In this document: positions 56,478 through 64,000 of the stretch, piece after piece
How positions within the stretch are numbered: position 1 is the stretch's first letter
How the letters are laid out: each line of letters begins with the position of its first letter
Source: Psococerastis gibbosa
Lineage: Eukaryota > Arthropoda > Insecta > Psocodea > Psocidae
Length of the DNA stretch: 64,000 bases
Assembly: GCA_963971405.1 (NCBI GenBank)
Contig: OZ020492.1
Span: 806,001-870,000 of the forward strand
Direction of reading: 5' to 3'
Notes under the pieces: model-generated
What the model saw: only the letters and a program-made list of their open reading frames with translations
Told to the model about the DNA's origin: nothing
Databases searched by the model: none
Translations under genes and position numbers: made by a program

Positions 56478-56606
56478 CTTCAATGAGCGCAATCGCTTTT
56501 GCAGTTTGCTTAACTCTGTCAGACTGTTCGGATCAGTGAGCGAAAACATGAAGATGAAGGCCTCGCCGTGAAGCAAATGATAATCGCGCAGGCTGACGTA
56601 GTAATA
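56478..56606 (-). CDS. Ras-family small GTPase, internal exon (switch II to before G4)
   Basis: On the minus strand an acceptor (TTTTTATTTTCAG) and a GTAAGC donor bound 129 bp, 43 codons in phase 0. It begins YYYVSLRDYHLLHGEAF, aligning with the Ras segment after the DTAGQE motif (E-E-Y-x-x-x-R-D...G-E-G-F), and continues IFMFSLTDPNSL, the usual strand before helix alpha-3. The catalytic Gln position and P-loop would be on upstream exons, which were not found between here and the right edge. It joins in frame to the exon at 54670-54828. Subfamily (Ras, Rap, Rerg-like or other) is not decided. Confidence 0.82.
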
Positions 56607-57087
56607 CTGAAAATAAAAACAGTGGAGAAAATTGTTAAAACCCCATTAGGCGTAGCTTGGAAAAGTACAATGCTCTACGTTGGAATGTAGAGTGCAGCAA
56701 CAAGTCAGAGAACAATTCTGAAATATTGCGCAAGAACAGGATTAAAAAGTTACCATTGCTCCAGTTAGAACTTCAAATTTTATGGTACGTTAAAGTGCGT
56801 TGTACCATTGGTTTTCTTATTTTGGGGTAAGTTTTTGGGTATGCTCTTAACCTTGTGGCCTTACTATGGTTCCCTTAAGTATTATTATTATTAATATACT
56901 TTTTACTTTACAATTTTAAATGGTAAGGAACTGATTTGAAATTAAAACTAAGTTATTTGCTCACACAGAGGTGAAATAGAAGTCATGTTGCATCATCTAT
57001 AGCGTTTACCGTGCGAGCCCCCGACAAGTTAATTAACTTGGAGTCCAACAGGATTTTTTGTATAACAAGGGTATAGTTCAATAAAAT

Positions 57088-57300
57088 CAAGACATGTAGA
57101 TTAGTGGTACGGACTCTGACTATCACCCGAAAGGTTGTTGGTTCGAGTCCCACATTACCAACACTTTCTGGTCATGCTTCGGAGGGCATGTAAAGCAGGC
57201 GGTCCCGGGCCTTCCTAGTTGAGTGTAAGAGAGGGCTTTATAGCTTAGTTTAGTGTAGGCTTAGTAATAGAACAAAAAAAGTCCTTATTTATTTACTTAT
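57088..57300 (+). mobile_element. tRNA-derived SINE, family 1
   Basis: GACATGTAGATTAGTGGTAC with an intact B box (GGTTCGAGTCCCAC), the CATGCTTCGGAGGGCATGTA body, and a tail in which part of the hairpin has been lost. Confidence 0.83.
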
Positions 57301-57366
57301 AATTAATTATATTTATAAAGATATTCCTTCGGTGCAGGGGAGTACCGGCCGAAGAAGAAGAAGGAG

Positions 57367-57397
<31 letters not shown>

Positions 57398-57419
57398 CAT
57401 ATTCATGGTCAGTTAAACA

Positions 57420-58524
57420 TACTTAAACAAAAATAAGTCAGTAAATGATAAGCAGTACGGCTTTCAGAAGAATAAAAGCGCTGAGCAGTGCCTTTCTGAC
57501 TTTAGTGAGTACGTAAATGACCAACTCCATTTGAATATTAACCGTCTTGTTTTGTTTATAGACTACTCCAAGGCTTTCGATGTTTTACCCCACGACGTCA
57601 TAATAGAGCAGCTACAGCAAATCGGAATAGGGGGAGATGAAAAAAGCTGGTTCACAAATTACTTATACGCTCGTTCAGCTACAGTTAAGTTGCACGATGA
57701 AACTTGCCACCCACTAAACTGGGAGTCTGGTGTACCCCAGGGTAGTTTCATCGGTCCAACCCTGTATATAATAACAACGAATAAATTGCAGTCCCTGCTA
57801 ACGGGAATACAAACATTTATGTTCGCCGATGATATGGCGCTAGTAATAGCAAACAAAGATATCAATGAGGCGACTGTGCACATGAACCTCGCCATAAGAA
57901 AACTACAGGCACTCTGACACGACCTCGGACTAACTATAAATAGCAAAAAAACAAAAATCATGCACATATGAAACAGGGGACCTTCACAAATAAAAAACAA
58001 ATATTTCTTCCATACACACGATTGCCTGCACAGAATAAAAACAGAAAATTGTAAATGCGAAGACAAAATTGAAGTAGTAGAAGAGCATAAGTACCTTGGT
58101 CTGCAAATTGACAGTAGAATGACGTGGGAAAACCACATAGAAAGACTATGCAAACGACTACGCGGCTTTGGCACGATTAAAATATGGAGTACCTTTTAAA
58201 ACAATTAAATTAGCATATCACGCCCTGGTCGAATCCATAGTAAGCTACGGCATAACAGTATATTTCAAAGATAGGAATACATACACCTACAAACTAGAAA
58301 TGATACAAAAACGTATAATAAAAAACATGTTATCCAGTAAAAATAACAAGAAATACAAACAATACGACGAAAAATTTAAAAATGCTAACATTTTGCCAAT
58401 AACTAAATTATTCAAGTATAAAGTAATAAGGGATAACAATTTTAAAATTGAATTCCAAGTAGATGATAAAGGGAAGTATAATACAAGAAACCCAAAAAAG
58501 TTTAAGTTTGAGATTACATGTAAC
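57420..58524 (+). pseudogene. Non-LTR reverse transcriptase, broken
   Basis: RT motifs are clear: FIDYSKAFD (motif A), GVPQGS (motif B) and FADDM (motif C), followed by the thumb-region pattern YLGLQIDSRMTWENHI. An in-frame TGA at 57915-57917, another near 57968 and a frameshift near 58150 break the frame. The last part (58168-58524) reads to KYNTRN and is then cut by a HINE insertion. It belongs to a different LINE lineage from the one at 16706. Confidence 0.82.
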
Positions 58525-59396
58525 AAAGAACCGGTCCGAGTTTACTCGAACATGCTTTCAAATTTATCAAAATTAGTAGATAGAGAAAATGAGTAATTTC
58601 ATGGTAAATAATTTTCCTATGGTTAAATTTCCGATATCTCGGGGGGGGGGGGGTGTCCACCTGACGTCACTGGAGGTGAGGTAAATTCTAGATAGGTCAG
58701 GCCAACACATTACTACACAGCAATACTGGCAGGGCCCGCAATGCATTTGAGCGTGAATTTTCTATAATTTTTTCAAAAAAACATTTTTTTTTACAAAAAC
58801 CAAATACTTTTCTGGGAAAGGAACCTATCCGGTTTCGCTACACAATTTAACACCTAAAACATGCCCGAAGGTAGAAATCATCGATAGAAAGGTTTCGCAG
58901 AAAAATTATTTTTTAGGCATTTTTCATTAAAATTTAGTTATTTTTATTTTTTTACCCCCAAAAGCAACCTATGAAGGGGCAAGCGACCCGCCGCATTTCG
59001 TTAACATTATTAGCGAATACAACATATGTGAATTTAAAAGAAATCATTGGAGCCGTTTTTGAAAAATAATTTTTTCAGACGTTTTTTTGGAGTTTTTTGA
59101 GAATAAACCCCCCCCCCCTAATTAAGTTAGCCCCAAATAAAAACAATTGTTCCAAGGTATGATTTTTGTAAACCTACATGCAAAGTTTGATCAAAATCGA
59201 CTGAGTAGTTTGCCCGGTAATCGACGCACAGACAGAAGACAGACAGAACGACAGAGCGACAGACAGACAGACATTTCGTAAAAACCACTTTTTTGGGTTC
59301 CTGGGACCTCAAAACGTGTAAATCCGTTGAAATCTCGGAATCGAAAATTTCGACCATCACAAAGCTTTCCTTATACTACGTATAAATTGGAAAGCA
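58525..59396 (+). mobile_element. HINE-type element, complete copy
   Basis: Same ends as the 10012 copy (AAAGAACCGGTCCGAG and ATAAATTGGAAAGCA), with an internal G-run near 58641 and a CAGA microsatellite near 59230. It cuts the LINE at 57420-58524 and directly precedes the 142-bp satellite. Confidence 0.85.
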
Positions 59397-59453
59397 AAAA
59401 TATGGAGAAAGATTAAACAAAGTACTCATGCTCATACATACTAAATACATACT

Positions 59454-60814
59454 AAGCTAATGAAATGCACTCCACAATCTTAGTGCTAATGGGAACCAAC
59501 TATGTCAAACAACGGTTTGGTCACTACATATACAGTATACAGTATACAGTATTCCTTTAAGCGAGCGGTGGAGATCCAGATGGGTAAGCTAATGATATTC
59601 ACTCCACAATCGTATGGTTAATGGGGACCAACCATGTCAAAAAACTGTTTGGTCACCACAAAGCCATCCGATTGTATAGTGCTATTTAAACAGTATTCTT
59701 ATGAGCGAGCGGACAAATCCAGATGAGTAAGCTAATGATATGCACTCCACAATCGTATGCTTAATGGGGACCAACCATGTCAAAAAACGGTTTGATCACC
59801 ACAAAGCCATCCGATTGTAGTGCTAATTAAACAGTATTCTTATGAGCGAGCGGACAGATCCAGATGAGTAAGCTAATGATCTGCACTCCACAATCTGACG
59901 GTTTGTGAGACAGAAACCACGTCGAAAATGCTGTTAGCTGCCCTCCAAGCCGTCAGATTGTAGTACTATGCAAACAGTATTCTTCTGAGCGAGCGGAGAG
60001 ATCCAGATGAGTAAGCTAATGACATGCAGTCCACAATCGTTCGGTTGTTGATGGAGCTGCCATGTCAAAAATACGGTTAGCTCACCTCCAAACCGTCAGA
60101 TTGTAGTGCTATGCAAACAGTATTCTTCTGAGCGAGCGGAGAGATCCAGATGGGTAAGCTAATGATATGCACTCCACAATCGTATGCTTAATGGGGACCA
60201 ACCATGTCAAAAAACGGTTTGATCACCACAAAGCCATCCGATTGTAGTGCTATTTAAACAGTATTCTTATGAGCGAGCGGACAGATCCAGATGAGTAAGC
60301 TAATGATCTGCACTCCACAATCTGACGGTTTGTGAGACGGAAACCATGTCGAAAATGCTGTTAGCTGCCTTCCAAGCCGTCAGATTGTAGTACTATGCAA
60401 ATAGTATTCTTCTGAGCGAGTGGAGAGATCCAGGAAGGAAGCTAATGACATGCACTCCACAATCGTACGGTTGTTGATGGAGCTGCCATGTCAAAAATAC
60501 GGTTAGCTCATCTCCAAACCGTTAGATTGTAGTGCCATGCAAGCAGTATTCTTCTGAGCGAGCGGAGAGATCCAGATGAGTAAGCTAATGATCTGCACTC
60601 CACAATCTGACTTTTTGTGAGACCGAAACCATGTCGAAAATGCAGTTAGCTACCCTCCAAGCCGTCAGATTGTAGTACTATGCAAACAGTATTCTTCTGA
60701 GCGAGCGGAGAGATCCAGATGAGTAAGCTAATGATATGCACTCCACAATCGTACGGTTAATGGGGAGCAACCATGTCAAAAATCGGTTTGATCACCACCA
60801 AGCCATCCGATTGT
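59454..60814 (+). repeat. 142-bp tandem satellite, about 9.6 monomers
   Basis: AAGCTAATG starts at 59454, 59586, 59729, 59870, 60013, 60156, 60297, 60439, 60582 and 60725; all spacings but the first are 141-143 bp (the first is 132). Each monomer has CACTCCACAATC and later ATTGTAGT, whose neighbourhoods are inverted copies (for example CAATCTGACGG with CCGTCAGATTG). At least two arm types alternate. The array lies exactly between two HINE copies. Confidence 0.93.
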
Positions 60815-61691
60815 AAAGAACCGGTCCGAGTTCACTCGAACATGCTTTCCAATTTATCAAAATTATTAGATAGAGAAAATTAGTAATTTTATGGCAAATA
60901 TTTTTCCTATGGTTAAATTTCCGATATCTCGGGGGGGGGGGGCGGTTGTCCACCTGACGTCACTGGAAGTGAGGTAAATTCTCGATAGGTCAAACAAACA
61001 CATTAATTACCACACAGCAATAATGGCAGGGCATGCAATGCATTTGAGCACGAATTTTCTATCATTTTTTTCAAAAAATAATTTTTTGGGCAAAACCAAA
61101 TATTTTTTTGGGAAAGCAACCTATCCGGTTTCGTTACTCAATTGAACACCTAAAACATGCTTGAAGGTAGAAATCATCGATAGAAAGGTTTCGCATTTTT
61201 TAGTCATTTTTTCATTAAAATTTAATTATTTTTATTTTTTTACCCCCAGAAGCAAACTATCGAGGGGCAAGCGACCCACCGCATTTTGTCAACATTAATA
61301 ACGACTACAATCTACGAGAATTTAAAAGAAATCGTTGGAGCCGTTTTTGAGAAATAATTTTTTTAGACGTTTTTTTGGAGTTTTTTGAAAATAAAACCCC
61401 CCCAAATTGAGTTAGCCCCCCCAAAAAAAAAATGGTCCCGAGGTATGATTTTTGTGAACCTACATGCCAAATTTCACTCAAATCCACTGAGTAGTTTGCC
61501 CGGAAATCGACGAACAGACAGACCGACCGACAGACCGACAGACCGACAGACCGACCGACAGACAGAGATTTTGTAAAAACCACTTTTTTGGGTTCCTGGG
61601 ACCTCAAAACGTGTAAATCCGTTGAAATCTCGGAATCGAAAATTTCGACCATCACAAAGCTTTCCTTATACTACGTATAAATTGGAAAGCA
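60815..61691 (+). mobile_element. HINE-type element, complete copy
   Basis: Same ends and order as the other copies; the microsatellite is a CAGACCGA variant near 61513-61565. It immediately follows the last satellite monomer and is followed by (AAAT)n and a minus-strand SINE. Confidence 0.85.
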
Positions 61692-61734
61692 ATAAATAAA
61701 TAAATAAATAAATAAATAAGGACTATTATGTTCT

Positions 61735-61870
61735 ACATCTAAGCTTAGTTAGGGCTAAGGGCTATAAAGCCCTCTCTTACACTCAACGAGGACGGTCCGG
61801 GACCGCCTGCTTTACATGCCCTCTGTAGCATGGCCAGAAAATGTCGCCAGTGTGGGACTCGGACCAAAAA
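61735..61870 (-). mobile_element. tRNA-derived SINE, family 1, minus strand
   Basis: AGGGCTATAAAGCCCTCTCT (tail), GACCGCCTGCTTTACATGCC (body) and GTGGGACTCGGACC (B box, reverse) are present; the A-box end is lost. Confidence 0.78.
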
Positions 61871-62069
61871 TGGCATGTCTCATCCTCTACTCAACAAGAT
61901 CTTGAATGGTCTACAATTAATTAATGATCTATTTATTTATAACACAGAATGTTTAAAAACGAAAATAAATAATTGAAAATTTTGAGCTTTGACCTAGAAT
62001 ACCAAACCATACCATACCAAAAACGACCATTAAATATTTTTTTCTAAATCATTGTAGTACTGGTTCAGA

Positions 62070-62215
62070 GCGTAAAAAATAAAAAATGGTTCAATATTTA
62101 TGAAAAATGACTAAAATATAATTTTTCTGAGGAACCATTCCATCGATGATTTCTAACAAAACAAAAGAGTATTAAAACAGAACAGGGTGCTTTCTAAAGC
62201 AGGATTTTCGTTTTG
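62070..62215 (-). mobile_element. HINE internal fragment
   Basis: ATGAAAAATGACTAAAATATAA, split here as ATGAAAAATGACTAAA, is followed by CCATCGATGATTTCTA and a TTAAAACAGAACAGGGTGC segment, all internal to the family in reverse. Confidence 0.45.
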
Positions 62216-62598
62216 AGATAGAGAGAGTGCTTTTGGATAGGAAAAATTTATTGGCCACCGATATTTAACAATGGAACTATTCATGACCCCCCCCCCCCCC
62301 AATGAGTAAATTCATAAGATATTATGTTTTGTTTTTATAATTGAATAAAACTCAAGTTTTCAACAAACAAGTTACCATTTCAACTTACAAACAACTTGCC
62401 ACCCCCCCCCCCTACATTTTCCGCTGGATCCGCCCTTGACCTGCCAAGGGTGGGCGTCGGCTAGTAATAAATTATTAATAATAAATAAATCATAAATAAA
62501 TATTATAATTAGATTAGATTAGATTAGTAATGGGGCGATGCTGCTACTTGAGCTTGGCTCACTTTGACCTTAAAGATCTATTGTGAATCCCCGTACTT

Positions 62599-62790
62599 TT
62601 AGTCCTGGTCAGTCAGCAGGTCCCGTAAAAACCTGCACAACTGCCCAGGGGCTAACTGGCAAGCCTCCCTTGGTGATAGAAACCAAGAGGACGTTGCTAG
62701 CAGTCGTCTGTTGTTTACTGCCGGACACGAGCATATGATATGCTCAGCAGTCTCAGCCTTTTCTTTGCAGAATCGGCAGGTGTATTCAGT
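62599..62790 (-). pseudogene. LINE ORF2 C-terminal fragment
   Basis: The minus-strand frame reads EYTCRFCKEKAETAEHIICS, a C-x2-C...H-x3-C zinc-like end of non-LTR retrotransposon ORF2, then SCPAVNNRR. Upstream it is interrupted by a G/C-run element beginning CAGTGCCGG at 62787. Confidence 0.65.
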
Positions 62791-62989
62791 GCCGGGTTTG
62801 GCTATGGGGCACTGTGGGCCCGGGCCCCAGGGCCCCCACAAAAATGGGGCCCCCACAAAACGAAAAAATACAAATAAAAAATTGAAAAAATTAAAAAAAA
62901 TCAAAACAGATAACTTTTTAAATTTTCGCGGGAAATTCGAACGCATCGTGGCATTAATGACTCATTTTTGATAAAAATTTAACAAAAAA

Positions 62990-64000
62990 TGAAGTATGTC
63001 CACTCCTGCTCTGAAACCACGATTGTTTTGCTTCATTAAATACAAATTGAAAATTTGAAATCAAATTTCTAAATTGAAACTACTTTTATCAGCACTTTCT
63101 GGTTGGTATATTGTTAAGGTAAGTAGCATAAGTTAATTCTTATATTAGAGGCGGAAGTACCTAATAGTTGTTCTTTATAAGATAAGGTCCTTATTTTTCG
63201 TATTCTGCGCCCATTTACCACAATTCACAGAACGCATCAAAACTTTGTAAGCCTATTAATTTTAATACGAAATGTGCCCAGCCACGTGGTCGCCACAAAA
63301 TCGAGCACGTTATAAATATAAAATTCATTGGTCTAATTGGTCTAAAATGTTATATGTCATAAAATGTTATATTATAAGACGCATGATTCGGAATTTTGAG
63401 ATGTTTTATACAAAAGGGGATTTAATACACCGTGTATTAAATATTATAATATAAAACGGAAACACTCCAATTTTGACAAAGTTCCTACAAGTGGAACATG
63501 GTACATATGGTATCATAGCGTATGTTGAACGGCTTTCCTCCTGATGCTATTTACTGATTCATGGAATATATCTATGTTACACTTCTGGTTAAGAATATTA
63601 CACCTGGTTAGCATTCTGTTGAGACCAAGTTCTTATAGGTAGTTGGTTCTGTATAAGTTCATAAAAAACAGGCTTTTGTGCCGGGTGTTTGAAGGGACAT
63701 GGATATTAATATTCAAACTATTTTATAAAACTTATTTGATAGGATATTATAAACAGCAATAACATTATAGATGCTTTTCCTGTCAGTTAGTGAACTGATT
63801 TCAAACAAATTTAAAAATATTCATAGGTAAAATTGTTCCTAACGACATATTTCTTATAACAATAGTATCTTATAAATTTTCTTTCCACATTCTCAATTTT
63901 CATAATTTGGCAATTCAGGTACGGATTCCAGGCTGGACAGTTGTATTTTAGAATTGGTTTTACTAGTGTGATATACAAGAGTTTCACTGTTTCTGTAAAA
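62990..64000. other. AT-rich, nothing recognised
   Basis: No exon, P-loop sequence or known repeat was seen up to the right edge. The first exons of the GTPase are expected further right or were missed. Confidence 0.45.

Noticed and set aside
57659..58174. 171-codon minus-strand open frame
   Set aside because: It is the antisense shadow of the reverse transcriptase on the plus strand.
59454..60814. CRISPR array
   Set aside because: Monomers are contiguous 142-bp repeats without unique spacers, in an animal genome; it is a satellite.

Overview
This window is animal nuclear DNA, most likely from an insect. It is AT-rich and intron-rich, has GT-AG splice sites, and is crowded with non-LTR retrotransposons, tRNA-derived SINEs, hAT-type and Harbinger-type MITEs and Helitron-like elements. 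There is no bacterial-style gene packing, operon or CRISPR array. A sap-feeding hemipteran (for example a planthopper) is my best guess from the general look of the repeats, but nothing in the window proves it.

The main content is one large plus-strand gene, from before the left edge to about 39.6 kb (3' UTR possibly to about 43 kb). It is built almost entirely of micro-exons. I find 24 short exons of 33-72 bp between 247 and 39616. Each has a recognisable AG acceptor; all but the last end at a GT donor, and the last ends at a stop. Each is a multiple of 3 and is open in phase 0. Joined, they encode about 370 residues with no cysteine: an N-terminal part rich in Leu/Pro motifs (N-[LF]-P), one strongly hydrophobic 23-residue exon in the middle, and five hydrophobic exons at the C terminus. 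I do not recognise the family. The architecture recalls the micro-exon genes of schistosomes and, more loosely, aphid bicycle genes, but here every exon is phase 0 and there are no Cys motifs. The 5' end lies outside the window.

Two other host genes can be seen. An intronless F-box protein gene (3940-4461, +) lies inside an intron of the micro-exon gene. Two exons of a Ras-family small GTPase lie on the minus strand (54670-54828 and 56478-56606); its first and last exons were not found here.

The rest is mostly mobile DNA. The most abundant element is a Helitron-like (HINE-type) family with 15-bp subterminal inverted repeats, an internal TCTG-type microsatellite and a terminal hairpin. One insertion can be dated against an empty paralogous site. 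A tRNA-SINE shares its 3' tail hairpin with a CR1/L2-like LINE that is also present. A 142-bp satellite whose monomers contain covarying inverted arms lies between two HINE copies (59454-60814). Several insertions still carry target-site duplications, and many are nested. The right part (about 43-64 kb) has no recognisable host gene apart from the GTPase exons.
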